A stretch of DNA of 64,000 nt from Chitinivorax sp. PXF-14 (GTDB lineage Bacteria; Pseudomonadota; Gammaproteobacteria; Burkholderiales; SCOH01), in the NCBI RefSeq assembly GCF_040812015.1, contig NZ_JBFNXJ010000015.1, positions 1 to 64,000 of the forward strand, written 5' to 3'. Within the stretch, counting starts at the first letter, position 1; every line of letters starts with the position of its first letter. Position numbers and translations under genes: made by a program. The notes under the pieces were generated by a model. The model was given only the letters and a program-made list of their open reading frames with translations, did not search any database and had not been told where the DNA came from. Of the stretch, positions 10,043-17,760 are shown in pieces.

Positions 10043-11437
10043 TCAGCGATAGCGCCTGGCGACGTGCACCAAATACCACAACAGGGGTACGGCCGCGGCC
10101 GTCAGCGACAGCACCAGCGCGCACCAGAAGCCCGGCGCGCCGAGCGGCGTGCCATCGTTCACGAATGGCACGCCGTGCAGGCCGAGCATGTAGCCGCCGA
10201 AGATGCCGACCACCCAGAAGGCAAGCACCTGGATCACCATCGGCAGCGTGGTCACCTTGTAGCCGCGCAGCGCGCCGGTCGCGCTGACCTGCACCGCGTC
10301 GGGCAACTGGTAGGCGGCGGCGAACAGCAGCAGGGTCACCGCCAGTGCCTGCACCGCCTTGTCTGGCGTGTACATCGCCGCGATCTGCGGCGCCATCAGC
10401 AGGATCAGCAGCGCGGTGGCGCAGGCGAGCAGCAGCACCAGCGTGATGCCAACCTTCGAGGTATGCGCCGCGTGCGCGTAGTTGCCGGCCCCGACATGCT
10501 GGCCGACACGCACGGTCAACGCCGTCGCCACGCCGAACGGCAACATATAGGTCTGGGCCGAGAAATTGAGCGTGATCTGATGCGAGGCCACCACGCTCGC
10601 ACCGAGCTGCGCCAGCATCAGCGCGACGATGGTGAACACGCTGACTTCGGCCAGATAGGTCAGCCCGATCGGCAGGCCCAGCCGCAGCAGGCGCTTCTGC
10701 TCGGCCCAGCGCGGCCACTCGAAGTGGCGCCACAGCTCGAACTGGCGGTAGAAGGCACGGCGCGAGGTATAGGCGATCAGCGCGAACAGGGAGAACCAGC
10801 ACACCAGCGCCGTGGCCCAGCCGCAGCCGGCGCCGCCGAGTTTGGGCAGGCCGAACAGGCCGTTGATCAGCACGTAGTTGGCGGGGATGTTGAGCAGCAA
10901 GGCCAGCACGCTGATCACCATGATCGGCTTGGTCTTCGACAGGCTGGAGGTGTAGCTGTGGAATACCTTGTAGATCAGGAAGGCCGGCAGGCCGACGATC
11001 ACGCCGTCGATGAAGCCCTCGGTCTTCTCCGCCACATCGGGTGCCGCCTTGGCCAGGCGCAGGATGCCGGGCGTGCCGAGCTTGAGCAGCAGCACCGCGA
11101 ACAGCCCGAGCGCCAGCGCCAGCCACAACCCCTGGCGCATGATCGGGCCGATCTCGTGATAGCGCTTGCCGCCGTAGGCCTGCGCCACCAGCGGGCTCAG
11201 CGCGAGCAGGATGCCGGTAAAGCTGAGCGAGATGGTGATCCAGATGCTCGCGCCGAGCGACACGCCAGCCAGGTCAGCGGGCGATACGCGGCCGGCCATC
11301 ACAGTATCGACAAAGGCCATCGCCGTCTGCGCCAGTTGCGCGACGATGATCGGGCCCGCGAGCTTGAGGATGGCGCGGCTCTCGGCCGGAAAACTGGGCA
11401 AGGGAGGGGTTTGCGGCATGCGTTCTGGCAACGACAA
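10043..11437 (-). CDS. MATE family multidrug/Na+ antiporter
   Basis: A 464-aa inner-membrane exporter with about twelve hydrophobic segments. It resembles Nor[21 protein letters not shown] at the start, AGVSLG near 60 and ASHQITLN in the second half are the family's repeat motifs. It would export cationic drugs or metabolites in exchange for H+ or Na+; the substrate cannot be read from sequence. It starts about 70 nt beyond the unknown gene at 11507-11830 and may be read together with it. Confidence 0.88.
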   Translation of the reverse strand: MSLPERMPQTPPLPSFPAESRAILKLAGPIIVAQLAQTAMAFVDTVMAGRVSPADLAGVSLGASIWITISLSFTGILLALSPLVAQAYGGKRYHEIGPIMRQGLWLALALGLFAVLLLKLGTPGILRLAKAAPDVAEKTEGFIDGVIVGLPAFLIYKVFHSYTSSLSKTKPIMVISVLALLLNIPANYVLINGLFGLPKLGGAGCGWATALVCWFSLFALIAYTSRRAFYRQFELWRHFEWPRWAEQKRLLRLGLPIGLTYLAEVSVFTIVALMLAQLGASVVASHQITLNFSAQTYMLPFGVATALTVRVGQHVGAGNYAHAAHTSKVGITLVLLLACATALLILLMAPQIAAMYTPDKAVQALAVTLLLFAAAYQLPDAVQVSATGALRGYKVTTLPMVIQVLAFWVVGIFGGYMLGLHGVPFVNDGTPLGAPGFWCALVLSLTAAAVPLLWYLVHVARRYR

Positions 11438-11506
11438 AACGCATTAGTGTCGCCCGAAGCCGGAAAGTTTACCAGTCGGGAAACCGGCAGCTTGCCGGCC
11501 GCAGCC

Positions 11507-11830
11507 CTACACCAGCGCCGGGCGCCCCGCCACGACGTGGACTTCGAGATGTGCCTGGTCGGCCACCAGGCGGTTGATCTGCAGCGCCTGCTCGAGCGTC
11601 ACGGCGCGCACATGGTAGTCGCCATGCACGTATTCGATCGGCTCGGCGACCAGCTTGGCGATCTGCTGCAGCAACTGCTGGCGCACGCTGCTTTCGGTGC
11701 GGCGGGTAAAACTCAGCGCCAGATAACTCTTGGGATGGCCGCGGCGCACGCCCTGCGGCTCGGGCTCGCGCGGTTGGCGTTGGGCGACAGAGGAAACGAG
11801 TCGGGATTCGTCGAGATAGCAGTCAAACAT
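11507..11830 (-). CDS. Hypothetical protein behind tandem SAM-II aptamers
   Basis: A 107-aa soluble protein that I do not recognise. It begins MFDCYLDESRLVSS, has a charged, arginine-rich N-terminal half and a C-terminal half with predicted helix-strand pattern (IEYVHGDYHVRAVTLEQA). There is no signal peptide, membrane segment or metal motif. The frame is open to 11968, but that extension runs through a riboswitch aptamer, and the ATG at 11830 has a perfect GAAGGAG 5 nt before it, so this start is secure. Its leader carries two SAM-II-type aptamers, which would make it a SAM-repressed gene, most likely linked to methionine or SAM metabolism. The MATE gene downstream could be co-transcribed. 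Confidence 0.7.
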   Translation of the reverse strand: MFDCYLDESRLVSSVAQRQPREPEPQGVRRGHPKSYLALSFTRRTESSVRQQLLQQIAKLVAEPIEYVHGDYHVRAVTLEQALQINRLVADQAHLEVHVVAGRPALV

Positions 11831-11835
11831 GGTTG

Positions 11836-11857
11836 CTCCTTCAAGCAGCTTGGAAGG
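11836..11857 (-). promoter_or_regulatory. Hairpin masking the ribosome-binding site of the 107-aa gene
   Basis: On the minus strand CCTTCCAAG and CTTGAAGG form a stem with one bulged C and a 3-nt loop. The 3' arm contains the GAAGGAG ribosome site of the gene at 11830. It lies about 25 nt beyond the second aptamer, so aptamer folding could decide whether the site is open. Confidence 0.6.
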
Positions 11858-11882
11858 CGCGCCCGGAAGCAAGTTCCCTAGG

Positions 11883-11939
11883 CGACGCTTTAGCGGTATT
11901 TCGATGGCGCCCCGCAAGTTGTCCATTAAATCGGCGCGA
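11883..11939 (-). promoter_or_regulatory. SAM-II-type riboswitch aptamer, copy B (gene-proximal)
   Basis: The minus strand reads in order CGCGCC, GATTTAA, CTTGC, GGGGCGCC, AAAT, GCTAAAG. These are the conserved blocks of the SAM-II (SAM-alpha) H-type pseudoknot: P1 from GCGCC/GGCGC, the conserved AUUUAA loop, UUGC pairing with GCUAA, and the AAAU joining segment. The outer P2 pair is GAC/GTC, whereas copy A has CAC/GTG, a compensatory difference. It lies 53 nt before the start codon and upstream of the hairpin that masks the ribosome site. The match was made from memory of the family and not with a covariance model. Confidence 0.78.
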
Positions 11940-11963
11940 GCGGCCCGACATTGAGCCGCGATA

Positions 11964-11996
11964 AACAAAAACCCCGCTTGCGATGCAAAGCGGGGT
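11964..11996 (-). terminator. Intrinsic terminator after riboswitch copy A
   Basis: On the minus strand a 9-bp stem ACCCCGCTT/AAGCGGGGT with an 8-nt loop runs into TTTTG. It starts 16 nt beyond aptamer A and lies upstream of aptamer B. No minus-strand gene ends here, so its likely role is attenuation of the leader transcript. Confidence 0.8.
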
Positions 11997-12012
11997 TCGG
12001 GAATGATTCCAT

Positions 12013-12071
12013 CTCACCACGCTTTAGCTGTATTTGTAGCGCGCCCGCAAGCTGTGTTCAAATTGGCGCGA
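12013..12071 (-). promoter_or_regulatory. SAM-II-type riboswitch aptamer, copy A (promoter-proximal)
   Basis: The minus strand has CGCGCC pairing perfectly with GGCGCG (6-bp P1), then AATTTGAA, CTTGC, GGGCGCG, CTACAAATACA, GCTAAAGCG and GTGG. This is the SAM-II consensus order, closer to it than copy B. TTGC can pair with GCTAA and CAC with GTG to make the pseudoknot. An intrinsic terminator follows at once, so this copy probably controls transcription, while copy B, next to a masked ribosome site, probably controls translation. The promoter must lie to the right, overlapping the start of the opposite-strand dgt gene. Confidence 0.82.
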
Positions 12072-12118
12072 TGCCTCGAATGTACGGGGCGCCCCTCGCC
12101 CCTGTCAAGCCCGATCCC

Positions 12119-13453
12119 ATGACCCAGATGAACTGGCACACGCTGCTCTCCGCCGAGCGCCTGTGCAACACCAAGCCCGCCGGCCCCGATGCCGGCCGCA
12201 CCGATGCCGGCCGCACCGACTTTCACAAGGATCACGACCGCATCGTGTTCTCGAGCGCGTTTCGCCGGCTCGGGCGCAAGACCCAGGTGCACCCGCTGAC
12301 CGAGAACGATCATGTGCACACGCGCCTCACGCACTCGATCGAGGTGGCGAGTGTCGGCCGCAGCCTGGGCATGATGGTCGGCCAGCTGATTCACGACAGG
12401 CTGCCGGCCCACATCGCGCCACACGACATCGGCGCGATCGTGCAGGCAGCCTGCCTGGCCCACGATATCGGCAACCCGCCCTACGGGCACGCCGGCGAGT
12501 ATGCGATCCGCGACTGGTTCTGCCAGACGGACAAGGCCTATCTGCTGGAGCCCTTATCGGCGCTGGAGCAGCTCGACCTGCAGACCTTCGAGGGCAATGC
12601 GCATGGCTTCCGCGTCATCACCCAGCTCGAGAACCACCGCTTCAACGGCGGGCTGCGACTGACCTATGCCACGCTCGGTGCCATGCTCAAGTACCCATGG
12701 ACGGTCGAGCATACCGGGCAGAAGCAGAAATTCTCGTGCTACCAGGCCGAAGCCCCGCTGCTCGAAGACGTCGCCACCCGCCTCGGCCTGCCGCAGCTCG
12801 CGCCACGGCGCTGGGCGCGCCACCCACTGTCCTACCTGATGGAGGCAGCCGACGACATCTGCTACGCGCTGCTCGACCTCGAAGATGGCATCGAGATCGG
12901 CGTGCTCAAGTACGAGCAGGTCGAGCCCATCCTGATCAGCCTCATCGGCGATTCGACCGAACTGCGCGACGAACTCGCCGAATCGCCCACCACGCGGCGG
13001 CGCATCTCGCTGCTGCGCGGCCAGGCGATCCAGCGCATGGTCAACGCCGTGGCCCAGGCCTTCGTCGCCAACCACGATGCGCTGCTCGCGGGCGAAATGG
13101 AACACGACATCCTGCGCGCCTGCCCCGCACACATCACCGATAGCCTCAACACCGCCAAGCAGCTCGCGCGCACCGACATCTTCAACACGCGGCAGAAGGT
13201 CGAGGTCGAGGTCGGCGCCTACACCACGCTCGACATGCTGCTGGAGCCGTTCTTCAACGCCGTGTACCAGCTCAAGACCAGCGGCACGCTGTCGTTCCGC
13301 GCCCGCCGCACGCTCGACCTGATGGAACACAACGTGCCGGGCCGCGACTGGTCGCTCTACCACGCCTACATGCGCGTGCTCGACTTCATCGGCGGCATGA
13401 CCGACAACTACGCAAGCTATCTGGCACGCCAGGTGGGCGGGCTGGGGCAGTAG
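12119..13453 (+). CDS. dgt: dGTP triphosphohydrolase (dGTPase, HD domain)
   Basis: Cleaves dGTP to deoxyguanosine and triphosphate, controlling dNTP pools. At 444 aa it matches the shorter dGTPase type. The start region KDHDRIVFSSAFRRL is diagnostic, followed by the HD metal motif in TRLTHSIEVASVGRSLG and CLAHDIGNPPYGHAGE. The frame is open back to 11951, but that part overlaps the antisense riboswitch leader; 12119 (MTQMNWHTLLS) is the likeliest start, with 12128 as an alternative, and neither has a strong ribosome site. The promoter must lie within the divergent leader region. Confidence 0.93.
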   Translation: MTQMNWHTLLSAERLCNTKPAGPDAGRTDAGRTDFHKDHDRIVFSSAFRRLGRKTQVHPLTENDHVHTRLTHSIEVASVGRSLGMMVGQLIHDRLPAHIAPHDIGAIVQAACLAHDIGNPPYGHAGEYAIRDWFCQTDKAYLLEPLSALEQLDLQTFEGNAHGFRVITQLENHRFNGGLRLTYATLGAMLKYPWTVEHTGQKQKFSCYQAEAPLLEDVATRLGLPQLAPRRWARHPLSYLMEAADDICYALLDLEDGIEIGVLKYEQVEPILISLIGDSTELRDELAESPTTRRRISLLRGQAIQRMVNAVAQAFVANHDALLAGEMEHDILRACPAHITDSLNTAKQLARTDIFNTRQKVEVEVGAYTTLDMLLEPFFNAVYQLKTSGTLSFRARRTLDLMEHNVPGRDWSLYHAYMRVLDFIGGMTDNYASYLARQVGGLGQ

Positions 13454-13582
13454 CGGCCGGACAGCCTCTGGCTGGCGCCCGCCGGCCGAGGCCAGGCCCT
13501 TCAGAATGCAAGGCAGGGGCCGGCTTGCAGTCGCACGGTGCGCGATCTATAACGCCGCTTCATAAAGTTCAGCCCAACCGAC

Positions 13583-14791
13583 GTACTCGACAGCGTCGGC
13601 CTGATCCACATGAACGGCCGCGTGTACGACCCACGCCTGGCACGTTTCCTCAGCGTCGACCCGGTCAACCAGGCACCGGACAACGGACAGAGCTACAACC
13701 CGTACAGCTACGTCTACAACAGCCCGATGATGCTGACCGACCCGAGCGGCTTCAGCGCCTGGACCAACACCCGGGAACACTACGTACGGCCGATCGTCAC
13801 CGTTGTCGTCGCCTGGTTGCTCGGGCCCGGTGGTTACCCGCTGGTCAGCGCCGAAGCAGCCGGCTCCGCGCTGGCTGCCGACTTCCTCAACACCGTCATC
13901 GCCGGTACGGTGGCCGGCGGCATCCAGAGCGGATCGGTGGAAGGTGCGCTGCAAGGCGGCCTCACCGCCGCCGCCTTCTTCGGCGTGGGCAGTGTCACGG
14001 TCGGGCATGGCGAGGCAGCCCTCCACGCCTCAGCGGAAATGAAAGTGGCACAGGTCATCGGCCATGCCGCCGTGGCCTGCGCCAGCGCCATGGCCTCGGG
14101 CGGGCAGTGCGGCCCGGCCGCCATCGCCCAGGCCTTCACCACCTCGGCCGGGCACATGGGCCTGCCGGAAGGGCGCTTTGCCGGCACCGTCTCGCGCGCC
14201 GTGGTGGGCGGGCTGGCCTCGTCCCTGGCAGGGGGCAAGTTTGCCAATGGGGCGACGACGGCGGCGTTTGCTTATTTGTTTAATGAGGTGGCGAAGAGTG
14301 AACCACGCCACTCTGATCAGACAAGGATGAGAGCGATTCCAGGCGCGGCCGAAGCCATGCCCATGGACACGGGGGAGTCAGCAGCTTTAGCATTGTCCTT
14401 GGCTGATGGGGTTGGTATCTTCAAGATCGGTGTGGCGCTGATTACCCGTCCTACGGCAGTATTCGAGCTTTTTAGTGCGGCAAAGGGCGTAGGCACCACA
14501 GCAGAGCAAATTCTCAATGCTGAACGTATAAGCAGTGGCTTAAAAGCTGATGCCTCACATCGCGCAGCAAGTTTCCTGTCGAAAGAACAGCTTCAGGCAG
14601 GGCAGGTATTTCCCTTGCGTGGCGGAGATGGCGTTGAACGCACCTTGCTTCAAACACCCGGCGGCCTCAATGGCAAAAACGGGATTTACGAATACATTTA
14701 TGACTCGGCTGGAAAAGTGACACATCAGCGCTTTATTGAAGGCGGCACTGTTACTGGTCTTCCTAATCAACGAGTTCCAAAGGTGCCTTGA
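13583..14791 (+). pseudogene. Displaced Rhs C-terminus with toxin domain (cassette 1)
   Basis: The end of an Rhs/YD-repeat protein without its large N-terminal cage. Rhs homology begins at VLDSVGLIHMNGRVYDP, with the RHS core ending NSPMMLTDPSG; the first ATG is at 13610 and no ribosome site is evident. A 130-aa glycine/alanine-rich connector follows (NTVIAGTVAGG to FAYLFNE), then a lower-GC variable region of about 165 aa ending HQRFIEGGTVTGLPNQ. That last segment resembles C-termini of CdiA/haemagglutinin-type toxins, but I cannot name the family. The next gene starts 1 nt after the stop and is the likely immunity gene. Probably silent unless recombined onto an intact rhs gene, as is known for orphan Rhs tips. 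Confidence 0.8.
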
Positions 14792-14792
14792 T

Positions 14793-15302
14793 ATGAATTT
14801 GATGCCTATTCCATTTTTGTTTATTCGGGAACGTGTTTCACTGTCATGGCGTGAGGCCCTTTGGGGTTACGAACACCAAATGATTGGTTGGTCGGATATC
14901 GTTGATCTGGCGAAAGAAAGGCTTCGTTCGGACTCAGATGCAGGTGAGATTGAACTATCTTGCTTGGACAAGTCGGATACATCCCGCGTTGGTGAATTAC
15001 TCAGGGAACTCGCTGCTTCTGAGCCGGAGAAGTTGGGATTGATGTCGGCTAAAAAATGGCTCTACCTGATGCTTGCGTGGACATTGGATAACAAGGATCG
15101 GATTGATGATCCTTTAGGCAAGGTCGAAACGATTTATGCTGACTTTGATTATCCGGGCGAGATCGAGAATTTCGTGAGGTATATGCCGGTAATGGATGAT
15201 TATGATCCAAGCCATCACAGCAAAGAAGACAATGAAAATCGATTGTTTGAGAACTGGAAAAAATACTTGGATGTTGCCCAGAATGAAGTAGGAATCTCTT
15301 AA
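14793..15302 (+). CDS. Probable immunity protein for cassette 1 (DUF2247-like)
   Basis: A 169-aa acidic cytoplasmic protein starting one nt after the cassette 1 stop. The pattern KKWLYLMLAWT, then YADFDYPGEIENFVRYMP, recalls DUF2247 as I remember it; that assignment is tentative. Its base composition is clearly lower in GC than the neighbouring core genes, typical of Rhs toxin/immunity tips. The start at 14793 is preferred to an ATG at 14736, which would overlap the toxin. By position it should neutralise the cassette 1 toxin. Confidence 0.75.
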   Translation: MNLMPIPFLFIRERVSLSWREALWGYEHQMIGWSDIVDLAKERLRSDSDAGEIELSCLDKSDTSRVGELLRELAASEPEKLGLMSAKKWLYLMLAWTLDNKDRIDDPLGKVETIYADFDYPGEIENFVRYMPVMDDYDPSHHSKEDNENRLFENWKKYLDVAQNEVGIS

Positions 15303-15315
15303 AAAAACCTCATCC

Positions 15316-15367
15316 ACCCGCCTGCGGCGGGTAGCTGTTAAGAGAAGGGCCGCACGATGCGGCCCTT
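15316..15367 (+). terminator. Two stem-loops between Rhs cassettes
   Basis: ACCCGCC/GGCGGGT (15316-15332) and AAGGGCCGC/GCGGCCCTT (15345-15367) are perfect inverted repeats. The second resembles an intrinsic terminator but is followed only by GGTTTA, so termination would be weak. They may instead be recombination scars between cassettes. Confidence 0.5.
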
Positions 15368-15384
15368 GGTTTATCGGCTGGGCG

Positions 15385-16329
15385 ATGGTGCCAGGAACGA
15401 CTGCGGAGGCAGCGTTTGCCAACACCATCATCGCCGGGGCCATCGCAGGTGGTGTCCAGAGCGGCACGCTGGAAGGCGCCTTTCAGGGCGGCCTCACCGC
15501 CGCCGCCTTCTTCGGCGTGGGCAGTGTCACGGTCGGGCATGGCGAGGCAGCGCTCCACGCCTCAGCGGAAATGAAAGTGGCACAGGTCGTTGGCCACGCC
15601 GCCGTGGCCTGCGCCAGCGCCATGGCTTCGGGCGGGCAGTGCGGCCCGGCCGCCATCGCCCAGGCCTTCACCACCTCGGCCGGGCACCTGGGCCTGCCGG
15701 AAGGGCGCTTTGCCGGCACCGTCTCACGCGCCGTGGTGGGCGGGCTGGCCTCGTCCCTGGCGGGGGGTAAGTTCTCCAATGGGGCGGTGACGGCGGCGTT
15801 TGCTTATTTGTTTAATGATTTGGCGAGCCAGCAAAAAGGGAAAGCGCTTGAAGTGCAAGCTCAAGCGGAATTGAACGGTCAAGGCTGGAGTACGTACACG
15901 AATCGCCAAATCGTTTTTGAAGATGGCGTAGCATCCGAAATGGATATAATTGGGCGGAGGGGAGCAGAAATTAGCGCAATTGAATGCAAAAATGGGAGCT
16001 GCGCAAAATGGACGCCAAATCAAAAAAGCCATATTGACGCGCTTGCAGAAGGTCGCTATTACGTTAAAGGTGTTCTAGACATTAATCCAGATCAATTGGT
16101 GCGTGATCAGGGTAAATTTACTGCTAGTCTATATACAGAGAGCTCCACTAGAATAATGAGAAGTCCCACTACAGCTAGGTACTTCAATGCAGGTGGTACT
16201 CTGTTGCGGTCCTTTTTTCCAATTTCACTATTTATAGATTCGTACTTTATGGCGAGGGATTACGAGTATGCATCTAAATGCGTGATGGGCGGTGTTGATG
16301 TATGTGCGCCTCCAAAGTATTGGGATTAA
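15385..16329 (+). pseudogene. Displaced Rhs C-terminus with nuclease-like toxin (cassette 2)
   Basis: A second Rhs tip, without any RHS core. Residues 11-145 repeat the cassette 1 connector almost exactly, then the sequence switches at FND to an unrelated, lower-GC toxin domain. That domain has SEMDIIGRRG followed by EISAIECKNG: an Asp and a Glu-x-Lys spaced as in PD-(D/E)XK nucleases, so a DNase or RNase toxin is likely (inference from motif). The C-terminal part has a hydrophobic stretch near FFPISLFIDSYFM. The first ATG is at 15385 with no clear ribosome site. The next gene starts 2 nt after the stop and is the likely immunity gene. Confidence 0.75.
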
Positions 16330-16331
16330 TT

Positions 16332-17012
16332 ATGGCGTCAGATAATTTTGTTAAACATTTCAGAAGAACGCTAAACATTTTTCTAAAAGATATTGGCTTC
16401 AAAAGGCTACGTTCGGAAAGATGGATTAACCACCTTTCAGATGATTTGGAAATCCACCTTGATGTGCATTTGACAACTTTTGGCGTAACTAAAGGGTTTT
16501 ATCTGGAAATATGTTTTGGCTATCGTTATTCCAAAGTTGAGGAGCTTCGTAGCCAGCTTCAAGAAACTATAATAAGCAGGGAGATGGCTGCTGTTAATGT
16601 GGACATACATAAGATACTGGCTTTCTCCCCAGGCGGTTGTTGGAACATATCGTGTGAAGCCGATGTGAATCCAATGGCGTTGTCTATTGTTTCTGTCGTG
16701 AAATGTTTTGCCGATAGCACTAAAGATTTTCAGGCTACCACTTCGTTATGGCAGAAAATAAAAAATATGAACATGGAATCATACGAAATTCATGAGAAAG
16801 TTCACCGTAATGGTGAAGGGGGTGCTGATTGTGTTTTTTATATGCAGGGCCCTACCCTTATCCCGATTTTGGCATACTTAAACGATGATGATTTTTATAT
16901 TTGTAAAGAATTGACATCTTTCTTGTCTAGAATGGAGCCCAAATCTAATTTGGCATTTCACGAGCTGGCTTATATAAGATTTGTGAGAAATTTTCTTAAG
17001 CTACCTAGGTAA
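16332..17012 (+). CDS. Probable immunity protein for cassette 2
   Basis: A 226-aa soluble protein with low GC, starting 2 nt beyond the cassette 2 stop. The N-terminus (FVKHFRRTLNIFLKDIGFKR, then a strand pattern DLEIHLDVHLTTFG) resembles the DUF4304-like fold common among immunity proteins, but I am not sure of the family. Position and composition are the main evidence for an immunity role. The ATG at 16332 is chosen over one at 16302 inside the toxin. Confidence 0.7.
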   Translation: MASDNFVKHFRRTLNIFLKDIGFKRLRSERWINHLSDDLEIHLDVHLTTFGVTKGFYLEICFGYRYSKVEELRSQLQETIISREMAAVNVDIHKILAFSPGGCWNISCEADVNPMALSIVSVVKCFADSTKDFQATTSLWQKIKNMNMESYEIHEKVHRNGEGGADCVFYMQGPTLIPILAYLNDDDFYICKELTSFLSRMEPKSNLAFHELAYIRFVRNFLKLPR

Positions 17013-17182
17013 GGCCGTAATCCGTACCCCGCGGTAGAATGCAATCGAAGCGAAGCGCATTGCACTGCATGGCCAATGCTTGTCTTGCCGTCTCGTTTGC
17101 TGCCATTCGGCGTATTGTGCTGTGCTTCGAACACGCCCTCCATGTTCTGAAGCGAAGGGTGATGCGCCGTCTGCTCTGAGCG
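17013..17182. other. Non-coding spacer with REP-like palindrome
   Basis: No gene is supported. It holds a palindrome, TGCAAT/ATTGCA separated by about 13 nt (near 17040-17065), of the kind often dispersed between genes. It joins the immunity gene to a displaced Rhs core fragment. Confidence 0.45.
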
Positions 17183-17640
17183 GCGGTGGCCGCAACTACA
17201 CCTGGAGCGACAACGGCCAGCTCACCCACATCCAGCAAGGCAGCGACAGCCTCGACTTCGTGCTCGACAGCGACGGCCAGCGCGTCAGGCAGGTCAAGAG
17301 CATTGCCGGCGTGGCCAGCACCGTCTGGTACGACAACACCCGGCTTGACCTGAACAGCGCGCTGGAAGAAGAGAGCAAGGCCGGGCAGACCACCTGGCGC
17401 CACACCCTGAGCGCCGGCGGCCACGCCTTCGCCGTGCTGGAAAGCGGTGCCAGCAACAGCCTCAAGTACCTGCACGCCGATCACCAGGGCAGCATCGTCG
17501 CCGCCAGCGACAGCAGCGGCAACCTGCTCGAACGCCTGCGCTACGACCCCTGGGGCCAGCGTAACGACGGCACCGCCCACACCGTCACCACGCGCGGCTA
17601 CACCGCGCTCGAAATGCTCGACAGCCTGGTTGGGTCTGAC
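17183..17640 (+). pseudogene. Rhs core fragment, truncated at both ends
   Basis: About 150 codons of YD-repeat/RHS core sequence: GRNYTWSDNGQLTHIQQG, then TVWYDNTRLD, HADHQGSIVAASD, and RYDPWGQRND with the GYTALEMLDS end. In an intact rhs gene this part lies immediately before the GLIHMNGRVYDP segment found at 13.6 kb, so here the order is reversed. After EMLDS the frame leaves Rhs sequence and stops. There is no start signal. It is a remnant. Confidence 0.82.
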
Positions 17641-17661
17641 AATCCCAACACTCACTACCAC

Positions 17662-17689
17662 CGTTGGGCTTCGCAAATTCAGCCCAACG
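17662..17689. repeat. REP-like palindrome at the Rhs break
   Basis: CGTTGGGCT and AGCCCAACG form a perfect 9-bp inverted repeat around a 10-nt loop. The right half, with TTCAGCCCAAC, recurs at 13568-13579 where the cassette 1 fragment starts, so both Rhs breaks fall at this element. Confidence 0.65.
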
Positions 17690-17760
17690 CGTCCGATTAC
17701 GCCAGATGCCGCGCAATCAGCCACCTGAAGTGAAATCTGGACTTTGCTGACAAGCGCGCC

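Noticed and set aside
9770-11881. A 703-codon plus-strand frame
   Set aside because: Antisense of murB and the MATE gene; low-complexity His/Gln/Arg composition.
11831-11968. N-terminal extension of the 107-aa gene
   Set aside because: It would translate riboswitch aptamer B; the ATG at 11830 has a perfect ribosome site.
13583-17640. A functional rhs gene
   Set aside because: No N-terminal or main YD-repeat region is present, and fragments are out of order.
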